A DNA stretch of 64,000 nucleotides, taken from NCBI RefSeq assembly GCF_025717535.1, contig NZ_JAJIRO010000003.1, forward strand, positions 186,001 to 250,000, in the 5' to 3' direction. The notes under the pieces are model-generated. The model saw nothing but the letters and a program-made list of their open reading frames with translations, did no database searches and was not told the DNA's origin. The DNA comes from Paucibacter sp. Y2R2-4. GTDB lineage: Bacteria > Pseudomonadota > Gammaproteobacteria > Burkholderiales > Burkholderiaceae_C. The translations under genes and the position numbers were made by a program. This document shows positions 8,595-17,656 of this stretch, in pieces; the stretch's first letter is position 1, and each line of letters starts with the position of its first letter.

Positions 8595-10823
8595 ATGCCG
8601 ATTCCAGACCCGCGCATGCAGCAGCAAGCGTCCAGCCGCGATGTACTTCAAAACGGCGGTGCTTGGCTGGAGGCTTTGGTCCGCCATGCGTTGATCGGTG
8701 TGGCCGTCATCGACGCGAGCGGCCTGTACCTGTCCGTCAATCCGGCCTACTGCGCCTTGTACGGCTATACCGAATCCGAGCTATTGGGCCAGAGCTTTTT
8801 GACCGTCTTTCCGCCCGAACAGCGGGACGCAGTCTTCAAGCGGCACCAACAGTTCCTGCGTGAGGGGGGTGAGCTCAATGGCGAATGGGAGGTGATTCGA
8901 CGTGACGGCCGCCGCCTGCAGGTGCTGTCGGAATCGGTGGCGGTGCGCGGGCCGGAGGGGCAAAACCACCGGCTGGTCTATGTCTTGGACATCACCGCGC
9001 GCAGCGAGATGGAGCAGACCAAGGAGTCCTCCCGCCGCATGATTTTGTCGGTGATGGATGCTTTGTCGGCCCATGTCTGCGTGTTGGATGAACAGGGTTT
9101 CATCATCAAAGTCAACCAGGCGTGGCGGGAGTTCGCGAGCCAGCAAGGGGCTGATATCCAGCGCTGCTGCGAGGGCAGCAACTATCTGCAGGCGTGCGAG
9201 CAGGCTCGGGCCCAGGATCCCGCGGCCACGGTGCTGCCGTGGACCGAAGCGCAGGACTTCGTCACCCGCCTGAAAGAGGTGTTGGCGGGCCGTCTGGACA
9301 GCTTTCAGCTGGAATACGCTTGCCCCTCGAGCGCTGGGCCTGCTTGGTATCTGGCACGGGTCTCGCGCGTGCGCGGGGCCGACCCGATGCGCGTGGTGGT
9401 GGCGCATGACAACGTCACCGAACTGAAACTGGCGCAAGAAGTGCTGCGCCAGCGCGAAGCGGAATGGCGTGATCTGGCGGCTTCACTGCCGGGCGCCTTG
9501 TTTCGTTTTCAAGCCGGCAGCGGGAGGCTCAGCCATTCAAGTACCCACAGTACTCAAAGTGCGCAAAATGCCGAAAGTGCCCAAAATGCCGAAGCGAGCC
9601 GCCCGCGCTTTGTATATGTCAGCCCAGGTATTGAAGAACTGATCGGGCTCAAGCCCGAGCAGGTGTTGGGGGATGGCCGAGCGCTGTGGCGTTGTGTCTT
9701 GGCCGCTGAACGTGAGGCCTGCAAGGCCTCCTTGCGCCGCGCCCTGAAGCAAGGTCAGGATTGGGAATGCGAGATGCAGATCCGCACCCCGGCTGGCGTG
9801 CTGAAGTGGGTGCATGCGAAGGCCAGTGCCAAGCGTGACCCCGACAGCGGCGCCCAGGTCTGGACCGGCGTGCTTTCCGATGTCAGCGCGCGTCGCCAAG
9901 CGCAAGCGGCGCTCAAGGTCAGCGAAGAAACCTTCCGAACCTTTTTTGAGACCGTGCCCCTGGGCGTGGTCTATCACGACCGCAGCGGACGCATCACCGC
10001 GGCCAATCCGGCGGCCGGCCGAATCTTGGGCCTGGAGGTTGCGCAGTTGCTGGGCAAGACGCCTTTCGATCCTGGCTGGCACGCCATGCGAGAGGACGGC
10101 AGCGACTTCCCGCCCGAGCAGCATCCGGCCATGGAGGCTTTGCGCCTGGGTCTGCCGGTGCGCCAGGTGGTGATGGGGGTGCATACGCCCGACGGTGCTC
10201 TGGTCTGGTTGCAGGCGCATGCCACGCCGCTGTTCAAACAGTCTGAGTTGACCGAGGTTCATGCCAGCTTTGAAGACATCACCGAGCTGGTCCGTACACG
10301 TCAGGAGTTACGCCGCCAAGCCAGCACCGACCATTTGACGGGCGCGGCCAATCGGCGCCAGTTCATGGAGCGGCTGCAGGCCGAGTACAGCCGCATTCAG
10401 CGCAAGACCGAGATTTCGAGCTGCGTGGTGACCTTGGATCTTGATCACTTCAAGCAAGTCAACGACAGCCTGGGTCATGCCGCCGGCGATGCGGTGCTGC
10501 GCCATGTGACTTTGCTGATGCGCCTGGGAACTCGGCCCCTGGACGTGGTGGCCCGCATCGGCGGCGAAGAGTTTGCCTTGTTGCTGCCCGACACCAGCAG
10601 CGAAGATGCCTTTGCTCTGGCCGAGCGGCTGCGGCTGCGCGTCGAACAAAACCCGGCCCAATACCGCAGCGCCGTCATCCCGGTCACGGTCAGCATCGGC
10701 GTAAGCCCCATGCGCTGGACCGATGGCAGCGCCGAAACCGCCTTGATCCGCGCCGATCGGGCCATGTATGCGGTCAAGAACCAAGGCCGCAATGGGGTCA
10801 AGCTGGGCAGCGGTGACGATTGA
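8595..10823 (+). CDS. Multi-PAS diguanylate cyclase
   Basis: About 742 residues: at least four PAS-type sensor segments (first starting near LEALVRHALIGVAVIDASG; another near FRTFFETVPLGVVYHDRSG) and a C-terminal GGDEF domain (STDHLTGAANRRQF to the end). The active-site loop reads GGEEF, and RPLD five residues ahead matches the RxxD inhibitory I-site, so an active, product-inhibited diguanylate cyclase is expected. No transmembrane segment is seen, so the sensing is cytoplasmic. Around residues 315-335 a linker of two near-identical 18-base repeats encodes SAQNAE twice. The ATG at 8595 follows a purine-rich GGGGGAGG; an ATG at 8553 would add 14 residues but has no ribosome binding site. Confidence 0.92.
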   Translation: MPIPDPRMQQQASSRDVLQNGGAWLEALVRHALIGVAVIDASGLYLSVNPAYCALYGYTESELLGQSFLTVFPPEQRDAVFKRHQQFLREGGELNGEWEVIRRDGRRLQVLSESVAVRGPEGQNHRLVYVLDITARSEMEQTKESSRRMILSVMDALSAHVCVLDEQGFIIKVNQAWREFASQQGADIQRCCEGSNYLQACEQARAQDPAATVLPWTEAQDFVTRLKEVLAGRLDSFQLEYACPSSAGPAWYLARVSRVRGADPMRVVVAHDNVTELKLAQEVLRQREAEWRDLAASLPGALFRFQAGSGRLSHSSTHSTQSAQNAESAQNAEASRPRFVYVSPGIEELIGLKPEQVLGDGRALWRCVLAAEREACKASLRRALKQGQDWECEMQIRTPAGVLKWVHAKASAKRDPDSGAQVWTGVLSDVSARRQAQAALKVSEETFRTFFETVPLGVVYHDRSGRITAANPAAGRILGLEVAQLLGKTPFDPGWHAMREDGSDFPPEQHPAMEALRLGLPVRQVVMGVHTPDGALVWLQAHATPLFKQSELTEVHASFEDITELVRTRQELRRQASTDHLTGAANRRQFMERLQAEYSRIQRKTEISSCVVTLDLDHFKQVNDSLGHAAGDAVLRHVTLLMRLGTRPLDVVARIGGEEFALLLPDTSSEDAFALAERLRLRVEQNPAQYRSAVIPVTVSIGVSPMRWTDGSAETALIRADRAMYAVKNQGRNGVKLGSGDD
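9556..9591 (+). repeat. Two tandem 18-bp repeats inside the PAS-GGDEF gene
   Basis: AAAGTGCGCAAAATGCCG (9556-9573) is followed directly by a copy differing at one base (9574-9591). Reading frame is kept, giving SAQNAE-SAQNAE in a Ser/His/Gln-rich linker between PAS segments. The unit is AT-richer than the rest of the gene. Confidence 0.85.
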
Positions 10824-10914
10824 GTCTCGGCGCTTGGGCATGATCTTGATCAAGGGCGCACAAGGACGGGGCGCCACAATCGAATGGACCCCAAGCACAG
10901 TGGAGGACAAGCAA

Positions 10915-11388
10915 ATGCAAGCAGATCAAATTCGGACCTTTGGGCTTGGCAAATCGATAGCGCTGGCGCTGCTGGCCTGTTCATTGGCGGGCTGTGCGAT
11001 CGAGATCCAAAACAAGCAAGGTGCCAAAGAGATTGCCGAGGCCGCCAAGCTGCCCGGTTCCGTAGCGGTCGGCTGGCGCGTGTTTCAAGAGAACTGCGCC
11101 GCCTGCCATGGCGCCGCCGCGACCGGCACGGTCAAGGCCCCGGATCTTTTGCCACGCGTTCGGGAGATGGGTTCCGAGCGCTTTGCCAATTTGGTGCTGA
11201 AGCGCTACGACTGGTCGGCCACACCCAGCGCCGGCAGTGCGGCAGGCCTGAGCCCGCGCTTGCCCGGCCAAGCGCAGATGCCGGCCTGGCAAAGCGACCC
11301 GGTGGTGAACGCGCATATCGTCGACCTGTACGCTTACCTGAGCGCACGCTCGGAAGGTACGCAAGGGCCGGGGCAGCCGGCGCGCTAG
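10915..11388 (+). CDS. Cytochrome c lipoprotein
   Basis: A 157-residue exported c-type cytochrome. The signal peptide ends in a lipobox (LLACSLAGC), predicting an envelope-anchored form. One haem site, CAACH, sits near residue 60; a probable distal Met is in QAQMPAW. A cytochrome-c-like C-terminal helix (VDLYAYLSA) follows. A GGAGG ribosome binding site (10902-10906) lies eight bases before the ATG at 10915. No oxidase or dehydrogenase partner is adjacent, so its electron donor and acceptor are unknown. Its stop is two bases from the convergent stop of the AI-2E family gene. Confidence 0.88.
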   Translation: MQADQIRTFGLGKSIALALLACSLAGCAIEIQNKQGAKEIAEAAKLPGSVAVGWRVFQENCAACHGAAATGTVKAPDLLPRVREMGSERFANLVLKRYDWSATPSAGSAAGLSPRLPGQAQMPAWQSDPVVNAHIVDLYAYLSARSEGTQGPGQPAR

Positions 11389-11389
11389 T

Positions 11390-12463
11390 TCAGTCCGACG
11401 AGGTGCGCGTCTGTGTGAACAGATGCCACAGCGCCGCACCCATGGCGGCAATCACCGGGCCGATGACGAAGCCATTGAGCCCAAAGACCGCCATGCCGCC
11501 GAGGGTGGTGATCATGATCACGTAGTCGGGCATCCGAGTGTCTTTGCCGACCAGAATGGGGCGAAGTAGGTTGTCGATCATGCCGATCACCAGCACACCA
11601 AAGGCGCTGAGGCTCAGGCCTTCCCAGATGGCACCGGTAAATAAGAAGTACAGCGCCACCGGCGCCCACACCAAGCTAGCCCCGACCGCCGGCAAGATGG
11701 ACAAAAAGGCCATCAAGACGCCCCAGAGCAGCGCGCCGCGCACATCAAAAAACCAAAATGCCAAGCCGCCCAGCAGGCCTTGGATGGCCGCCACCAGCAG
11801 ATTGCCTTTGACGGTGGCGCGGATCACCGTGGCGAATTTGTCATAGAGCTCGGCCTTGTGGGCGACGGCCAAGGGGATGGCGCGGCTGAGTTGGGCGACG
11901 ATTTGTTGGCCGTCGCGAATCAAAAAGAAGGACAGATACAGCGTGATGGCCACGCTGGTGGCGAAGCCGAAGGTGTTTTGCCCCCAGCTGTAGACCTGGC
12001 CGGCCAGAAATTGGCTGGTCTTGGCCAAGCCGCTGCTGAGTTGTACTTGCAATGCATGCAGATCGCCCAGGCCGATATTCTTCAGCAAGGCCAGTACGCC
12101 GCTGGGCAAGGCGTCAAACAGGCCGCGCAGATAGGGCAAGGGATTGAGCTCGCCCGACTGCAGGCGCAGATACAGGCCGGCGACTTCATTGACCAAGGCG
12201 GTGGAGATCAGGGCCACCGGCAAGATGCCGATCAGGAGCACCAGCAGCAGCGTCATCAAAGCGGCCGACGTGGCCCCGATGCGCAAGCGCTGGCGCAGCC
12301 GGCGCTGCAAGGGCGCGAACAGCAGCGCGATCACCACGCTCCAGAGAATCGCACCGTAAAAAGGCAGCAAGATCCAGATCAGGGCCGCGGTCACGGCCAC
12401 CAGCAAGATCAGCAGACTGCCTTTCTCGAGTGGGGTCTGGGCATTCCGGTCGGGGGGGCTCAT
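11390..12463 (-). CDS. AI-2E transporter family (TqsA/PerM-like) membrane protein
   Basis: A 357-residue polytopic protein with about eight hydrophobic segments. The long central soluble part between the first and later helices and the late motif of the family (MIDNLLRPILVGKDTRMPDY, then TTLGGMAVFGLNGFVIGP) identify the AI-2E transporter/PerM group. Members have been linked to AI-2 efflux or to Na+/H+ antiport, so the substrate here is open. The start is set at the ATG at 12463 (MSPPDRN); the longer frame upstream has unlikely composition. It is convergent with the cytochrome gene and follows the sensor operon on the same strand. Confidence 0.88.
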   Translation of the reverse strand: MSPPDRNAQTPLEKGSLLILLVAVTAALIWILLPFYGAILWSVVIALLFAPLQRRLRQRLRIGATSAALMTLLLVLLIGILPVALISTALVNEVAGLYLRLQSGELNPLPYLRGLFDALPSGVLALLKNIGLGDLHALQVQLSSGLAKTSQFLAGQVYSWGQNTFGFATSVAITLYLSFFLIRDGQQIVAQLSRAIPLAVAHKAELYDKFATVIRATVKGNLLVAAIQGLLGGLAFWFFDVRGALLWGVLMAFLSILPAVGASLVWAPVALYFLFTGAIWEGLSLSAFGVLVIGMIDNLLRPILVGKDTRMPDYVIMITTLGGMAVFGLNGFVIGPVIAAMGAALWHLFTQTRTSSD

Positions 12464-12494
12464 GGGGCGCGATGATAGCCCCGGGCTTTCACAC

Positions 12495-13379
12495 TCAGTT
12501 GGCGCTGCGCTGCTTGTAGTACTCGACCACCAAGGGATCGACACTGACCATCTCGGCGGCGGTCAGTGGGCTCAGGCCTTCGTGCTGTGTTTCTTTGAGC
12601 AAGACCTGACCCTCTTTGCTGCTCGAAAACGCCAGCAGGTTTTGACTCAGCTTGTCGACCTGGGCGCGCAAACGTGGATGCGCCAAATAAGCCATGGGCG
12701 TCAGCCCCTTGGGTGCCGCGGCAAGCACGCGGAAGCGGCTGCTCAGCTCGGCGGGCAGCAGGGCCAGGGTGGACGCTGAGCCGACGGCGGCAGCGGCGTC
12801 GCCTTTCAGCATGCGCTGCACCCCATTGCGCTGGGTTCCCGCCACCAGCAGCTTGACGTCGCGCCCGGGCACCAGGCCTTGGTCGCGCAGATGGCGCAGG
12901 GCGATCAAGACATGCACCGCGAAGGGGTCGGCCACCAGCAAGGATTGCTGCGCCAGGCCTTTCAGCTGATGGATAGGGCTGGCTTGCGGCACCAGGATGA
13001 GCGGTTCCAGCGGCGCTGTAGCCCGCACCATGGGGATGAAATGTTCTTCCCGATGCAGGATGCGCGCGACATGGGGCGAGGCGCCGACCAGGTCAAAGTC
13101 GCCCGCCCGGGCGCGCTCGATGAACTGGCTGAAGTCGGTGGCCGAGCTCAGCCGGCAGGGGCGGGCCATGGTCTTTTCGAACAAGCCGACGATGGGCTCG
13201 TACAAACGAGCCAGCTGCTGCACCGGCAGATAGGGCACCATGCCAAAGATCAGCGGGCTACCATTCGTATGTTGTGCCGCCAATTGCGCCGCGATAGGGG
13301 GCGAGGCCCATGTCGCGGCCAAGCCGCCCAGCCATGCCAGGCAGCGCCGGCGTCGCAAGACCTCGCTCTCATCCATCAT
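12495..13379 (-). CDS. PhnD-like periplasmic substrate-binding protein
   Basis: A 294-residue exported protein. The N-terminus (RRRR, then CLAWLGGLAATW) is a signal peptide with a twin-arginine look. The rest resembles phosphate/phosphonate-type binding proteins: LIFGMVPYLPVQQLARLYEP, FDLVGASPHVARI, a central G-x-Q-x-NGVQRMLKGDAAAA stretch and VDPLVVEYY at the end. No ABC permease or ATPase is nearby. Instead the gene overlaps by 11 bases the stop of the sensor kinase upstream, with AGGAAG before its ATG, so translation is coupled. The likely role is to present a ligand to that kinase rather than to feed a transporter; ligand unknown. Confidence 0.82.
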   Translation of the reverse strand: MMDESEVLRRRRCLAWLGGLAATWASPPIAAQLAAQHTNGSPLIFGMVPYLPVQQLARLYEPIVGLFEKTMARPCRLSSATDFSQFIERARAGDFDLVGASPHVARILHREEHFIPMVRATAPLEPLILVPQASPIHQLKGLAQQSLLVADPFAVHVLIALRHLRDQGLVPGRDVKLLVAGTQRNGVQRMLKGDAAAAVGSASTLALLPAELSSRFRVLAAAPKGLTPMAYLAHPRLRAQVDKLSQNLLAFSSSKEGQVLLKETQHEGLSPLTAAEMVSVDPLVVEYYKQRSAN

Positions 13380-14958
13380 TGACTTCCTGCTCTGCGTTGC
13401 CGCGTTTTCTGGGAGCCAAGGCGTCCAGTTCGGCGGGGCGGCTGTTCTCGATTCTTTCGGGGGCGACCCGTGGCAGCTTGATGATGAAACAAGTGCCCTG
13501 GCCTTCGACACTTTGTACCGCAATCTGGCCGCCTAGCAGGCCACAGATCAAATTGCGCACGATGGACAAGCCCAGGCCCGAACCGCCTTGCCCCAGCTTG
13601 GTGGTGAAAAAGGGCTCAAAGATGTGCTGGGCGGTCTCGGGGCTCATGCCCCAACCATCGTCTTCAATTCGCAATTCAACTTGTTCTCCCACAGTGCTGG
13701 CGCTGATGCGCAGCAGTCCAGCTTCACGGCCGCTGAAGGCGTGACGCTCGGCGTTTTGAATCAGGTTGCCAATCACCTGATCCAAGGGGCCGGGGTAGCT
13801 GTCCATCGTGATGCCTTCGGGCACGTCCAGCTCGATATGCCAAGGCTTGCGCTTGAGTGTGGGGCCATAGCTCAAGAGCAGGTCTTGCAGCACGCTTTGC
13901 AGTTCAAAGTGGCGGCGCAGCTCGGAGCTGTCGTCCACCGCCACGCGCTTGAAACTGCTGACCAACTCGGCCGCTCTTTGCGAGGCGCGCAGCACCAGGC
14001 TGGCCATTTGCTCGCCTTGGTCCAGCGCCTCGGTCAGCGCACGACGTGACACCTGCTGGGCTTGCACCATGCCGTTGGTCTTGTGCAAGAGGACCTGCAA
14101 GCTGGAGGCGGTGGTGACCGCATTGCCAATCGGGGTGTTCAGCTCATGCGAGATGCCCGCCACCAAGGCGCCCAGCGATGCCAGCTTCTGGGCTTCGACC
14201 AACTCGGCCTGGGTGAGGCGCAGAGCTTTGAGCGCATCTTCCAGATGCACGGTACGCAGGGCCACTCTTTGCTCCAAGGCTTCGTTGGCATCCTGCAAGG
14301 AGCGCTCGGCGATGCGCAGCGCTTCAAAGCGTTCCGACAAGGTGGAGGACATCTGGTTGAAGGCGCGCGCCAAACCCGCCAACTCATCGCGCCCTTGCGT
14401 CTTGATTTGCACATGAGCTTCGCCGGCAGCCATCCGCTCGGCACCTTGGCGCAGATCGCCCAGGCGCGCGGTCAGCAAACGTGACAGATAGACCTGTAGC
14501 CCCGCCGCCAGCACCAAGGTGCCCAAGCAGACCGCCAGCAATTGCCAAAACACTTGTTGGGCCGCTTGGCGCTCGCCGATGCGAGTGATGCCAAACAGCG
14601 CTTGCCCATAGCTGCGATGGCCCAGGCGCAGGGCGCGCTCGAAGCGCTGTGACTCTTGGCTCTCAGGCGCGCCGGCGCTGGCAATTTGCACGCCCTGACT
14701 GTCGCTGATGCGTAAATAACTGAAGTCGCCGCGCTGCACCAGCGCGTGGCTCAGCTCATCAATCGCCCCAAGGTCCGACTCGGCCAGCAAGGGCGCCATG
14801 GCGGCCGACAGCAAAGAAGCGCTGCGCTCCGCGGCCCGCTGGGTTTCTTGCGCCATGGCATCCGCCACGATCCAGCGCGTGGCCAGCAAAATCACCAGGG
14901 AGGCGACGCTGAAGACCAAAGCGGTCGCCAAAACCAGCCTTTGTTGGAGCGTGTACAT
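13369..14958 (-). CDS. Membrane sensor histidine kinase
   Basis: A 529-residue kinase: N-terminal transmembrane helix (residues ~10-32), a periplasmic region of about 130 residues, a second helix (LLAVCLGTLVLAAGLQVYL), a HAMP segment (GDLRQGAERMAAGEAHVQI), a coiled linker, a HisKA-type box GISHELNTPIGNAV with the phosphorylatable His, and an ATPase domain (N box NLIQNAERHA, G boxes DDGWGMS and GGSGLGLSIV). No receiver domain is attached and no response-regulator gene adjoins; partner genes are a PhnD-like protein downstream and a membrane GGDEF protein upstream. Start set at the ATG at 14958; a start at 14991 adds 11 residues. Confidence 0.9.
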   Translation of the reverse strand: MYTLQQRLVLATALVFSVASLVILLATRWIVADAMAQETQRAAERSASLLSAAMAPLLAESDLGAIDELSHALVQRGDFSYLRISDSQGVQIASAGAPESQESQRFERALRLGHRSYGQALFGITRIGERQAAQQVFWQLLAVCLGTLVLAAGLQVYLSRLLTARLGDLRQGAERMAAGEAHVQIKTQGRDELAGLARAFNQMSSTLSERFEALRIAERSLQDANEALEQRVALRTVHLEDALKALRLTQAELVEAQKLASLGALVAGISHELNTPIGNAVTTASSLQVLLHKTNGMVQAQQVSRRALTEALDQGEQMASLVLRASQRAAELVSSFKRVAVDDSSELRRHFELQSVLQDLLLSYGPTLKRKPWHIELDVPEGITMDSYPGPLDQVIGNLIQNAERHAFSGREAGLLRISASTVGEQVELRIEDDGWGMSPETAQHIFEPFFTTKLGQGGSGLGLSIVRNLICGLLGGQIAVQSVEGQGTCFIIKLPRVAPERIENSRPAELDALAPRKRGNAEQEVNDG

Positions 14959-15012
14959 GGCTTCTTTTGAGGAGTCCCTGCACGCAAGCATAACGGCCTG
15001 CGGGGGCTGCGC

Positions 15013-16194
15013 TCAAAAAGCCTGTTCGACCCGGTTGCGGCCTTCGCGTTTGGCCTTGTAGAGGGCCGAATCGGCGCGGCCCAGCAGCTCTTCCAGGGCC
15101 TCGCTTTCGGTGCGCGGCATGGCCACACCAATGCTGACGGTGGCTTGGATGGGGCCGACCGGGGTATCAAAACTGATTTCCGCCACGCTCTTGCGCAGCC
15201 GTTCCGCCAAGCCCATGGCCAGCTCCGCATCGACCTCTTGCCACACCACCGCGAATTCTTCGCCCCCCATGCGCACGGCCAGATCATTGGGCCGCACATG
15301 GCTCAGCAGCAGCTTGCCCAGGCCGCGCAGCACGGCGTCGCCAGCCGCATGGCCAAAGCGGTCATTGATGGATTTGAAGTGGTCGAAGTCGATCATGGCG
15401 ACCACCAGCCCCGCGCCGTCCGGCTCGCCGCTGTGGCGCTGCCGCAAGCGGCCAAGTCGGCTCTTCAAACCGCGCCGGTTCAGCAGACCGGTCAAGGGGT
15501 CGATTTCGATCAAAGCCCACAAGCTGCGCTGCAACTCGCTGTTGATCAACAAGAGCACAGACAAGCCCTGCACGATCAACAAGGCAATAAAGAGCAGCAG
15601 CCACTGGGCGTTGACGACGCGGGCCATGTCGACCGAACCCGCGAACCAAGGGGTGGAGGTACTGCCGCGCAAGAAGTAGGCGGTCGCCCAAAGCGCCATA
15701 TCCAGCAGCATCAAGAGCAGTGGGAAGCCGCCGTCGCGGCGCCAGGCGCGCAGCAAGGCAGGCAAGGCCCAAAGCCGCAAGAACGCGCTGACCAAGAGCG
15801 TCAGTGATAGCGAAGTCCAGGCCGGCAAAGCCATGAAGGCCGTGGCCATCGAAGCCACGCTTGCCAATGCGACCAGAGTCAGCACCGGCGCCGAGCGCAG
15901 CGGTAGTCCCAAAAAGGCGCGCAAGCCCAAGACCACCAGGCCGCTGGACAACACACCTCCGATATGGCCGATGGTTTGCAGCGCCGTCGGCGTGCCAAAG
16001 GCCATGCAGAGATTGCGAATCAGCTGCGTCAGCGCGATCGCGGCGAAGGCACCAGTCCAGTACCAAAGCCCATAGCGTCCGCGCGCTTGCCAGGCGCTGC
16101 CGGCGGCGATCACCATCATCAGCGTCGCCACCAATTGGTAGACGATCAGCAGCGTGGGCAGGTGCAGGTCGGGGAAGGGGATGAACACTGTCAT
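15013..16194 (-). CDS. Membrane diguanylate cyclase (GGDEF)
   Basis: About 393 residues: six or seven hydrophobic segments over the first ~220 residues, then a GGDEF domain (IDPLTGLLNRRGL onward). The active loop is GGEEF and RPND five residues before it fits an RxxD I-site, so synthesis of c-di-GMP with product inhibition is expected. The membrane part resembles the MHYT/7TM-type sensor regions attached to many cyclases but I cannot name it. It lies 54 bases upstream of the sensor kinase on the same strand and probably forms one unit with it and the PhnD-like gene. ATG at 16194 chosen; a GTG at 16218 is possible. Confidence 0.9.
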   Translation of the reverse strand: MTVFIPFPDLHLPTLLIVYQLVATLMMVIAAGSAWQARGRYGLWYWTGAFAAIALTQLIRNLCMAFGTPTALQTIGHIGGVLSSGLVVLGLRAFLGLPLRSAPVLTLVALASVASMATAFMALPAWTSLSLTLLVSAFLRLWALPALLRAWRRDGGFPLLLMLLDMALWATAYFLRGSTSTPWFAGSVDMARVVNAQWLLLFIALLIVQGLSVLLLINSELQRSLWALIEIDPLTGLLNRRGLKSRLGRLRQRHSGEPDGAGLVVAMIDFDHFKSINDRFGHAAGDAVLRGLGKLLLSHVRPNDLAVRMGGEEFAVVWQEVDAELAMGLAERLRKSVAEISFDTPVGPIQATVSIGVAMPRTESEALEELLGRADSALYKAKREGRNRVEQAF

Positions 16195-16281
16195 GGCAAT
16201 ATTGCCATCATTGTCCACGCCCGAGCTGGCTTTTCGCTGGCGGCCTTTGAATACTCCGCTAAGTCGCTCGGTCTAAAGTCT

Positions 16282-16968
16282 CTATTCCAACCAGCTGCTG
16301 ATCTCCGCCAGCGGTTTCTTGATGCCGCCGTGCACCGGTACTTGACAGCCGTCCTTGGGGTAGCCCACCACCAGCAGGATCGCCGGCTTCTCGGAATCGG
16401 GCCGGCCACACAGTTTGCTCAAAAAGCCCATCGGGCTGGGCGTGTGCGTCAAGGTGGCGAGGCCGGCATCGTGCAGCGCACTGATCAAGAAACCGGTGGC
16501 AATGCCCACCGACTCGGGCACGTAGTAATGGCTGTAGCGCTCGCCTTGCGCATCGATGCCGTACTTCTGCGCAAAGATGGCGATCAGCAGCGGCGCCTCT
16601 TCAAGAAAGGGCTTGTGCTGGTCGGTGCCCAGCGGAGCCAAGGCGCGCAGCCATTCTTCGGGTGCGCGGCCGTTGTAAAAATTGCGCTCTTCTTCCTCGG
16701 CCGCCGCGCGGATCTGGGTTTTGCGCTCGGCATCGGTGATGACCACAAAATGCCAGGGCTGCTGGTTGGCGCCAGACGGCGCGGTGCCGGCCGCCAGCAA
16801 GCATTGTTCGATGACGGCGCGATCCACCGGGCGGCTGTCAAAGTCACGCACCGTGCGTCGGCGCAAGAGGCTTTGGTAATTGGCGCGGGCGCGTTCCAAC
16901 ATGGTCTCGCGAGGCAGTTCGCGGTAGCCGCTCAAGGGCTCCATGGCGGGGGCAGGCATTGTGTGCAT
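16282..16968 (-). CDS. Nitroreductase family protein
   Basis: A 228-residue FMN-dependent oxidoreductase of the nitroreductase superfamily. Visible signatures are [13 protein letters not shown] (FMN phosphate contacts), the central [16 protein letters not shown] stretch and the C-terminal [15 protein letters not shown] with [10 protein letters not shown]. Members reduce nitroaromatics, quinones or flavins with NAD(P)H, or act in specialised chemistry; the substrate cannot be inferred. Several in-frame ATGs lie at the start (16968 MHTMPAP, 16959, 16941); the first is used because it keeps the whole conserved region plus a short tail. It stands alone, with an 87-base gap to the GGDEF gene downstream. 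Confidence 0.88.
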   Translation of the reverse strand: MHTMPAPAMEPLSGYRELPRETMLERARANYQSLLRRRTVRDFDSRPVDRAVIEQCLLAAGTAPSGANQQPWHFVVITDAERKTQIRAAAEEEERNFYNGRAPEEWLRALAPLGTDQHKPFLEEAPLLIAIFAQKYGIDAQGERYSHYYVPESVGIATGFLISALHDAGLATLTHTPSPMGFLSKLCGRPDSEKPAILLVVGYPKDGCQVPVHGGIKKPLAEISSWLE

Positions 16969-17288
16969 GAGCAAATTGAAGCAGATGAATGGATGAGGGC
17001 GCGCTGCCGCCAGTCGGGTCTTGAGTTCAAGGCTGGGCAACGAGGGCTGACAGTTTCAAAGCGGTTTCAAGCATAACGTTCAAATGCGACGCTGCTGTGT
17101 GTGCCAGGTGCTGTGCGGCATTCTGTGCCGCTGTAGCTGCCCTGGCTTGTGCTGAAGTTCGGACATGCCATTCGCCAGCGTTTCATTTTTGCGCCGCGTG
17201 CAGGCGTTAGAGTGGAGCCAAGTCGGCGAGGCACGCCCTTACGGCCGGTGAGCTTGTTTTCTTGTAGTTCTAGCCCAGGAGAGTCGAG

Positions 17289-17618
17289 ATGTCTGACGAA
17301 CCCAATTACCGCACCGGCCGCTGGGCCCTGCATTTCGAAGAGATCGACAAAGAAATCGCCACCTTGGCCATGATGTGTGAAGTGCCCTTGATCCAGCCGG
17401 GTGTGATCGAGCGCGTCTTGCATGGTGACATCCTGGTCTGCGGCAAAGAGAAGCCGGCTTCTTTTGGCAAGCTGCGAGGTCTTTTGATGATGCATTACTC
17501 GGACCAGGCCAAGGCGATCGAGGTGCTGGGCCCAGAGCAGGCGCTGGCCATCGTCAGTCAGGTGGTGGATCGCCTGCGCGAGCGTTTCGGTGACCGGCTC
17601 GGTGCCCCCGAGGCTTGA
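17289..17618 (+). CDS. Conserved-type hypothetical protein upstream of ppk2
   Basis: A 109-residue cytoplasmic protein that I do not recognise. It is mixed alpha/beta in composition with no signal peptide or membrane segment; two short Cys-containing pieces occur (MMCEVPLIQPGV, ILVCGKEK). A GGAG-type ribosome binding site (CCAGGAGAGTCGAG) precedes the ATG. Only 38 bases separate it from the second ppk2 gene, with no terminator between, so the two are likely co-transcribed and it may be linked to polyphosphate metabolism. That link rests only on position. Confidence 0.8.
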   Translation: MSDEPNYRTGRWALHFEEIDKEIATLAMMCEVPLIQPGVIERVLHGDILVCGKEKPASFGKLRGLLMMHYSDQAKAIEVLGPEQALAIVSQVVDRLRERFGDRLGAPEA

Positions 17619-17656
17619 AGCCCGCCTGATCTAAAACCGTCAACGCAGGAGCCCGC

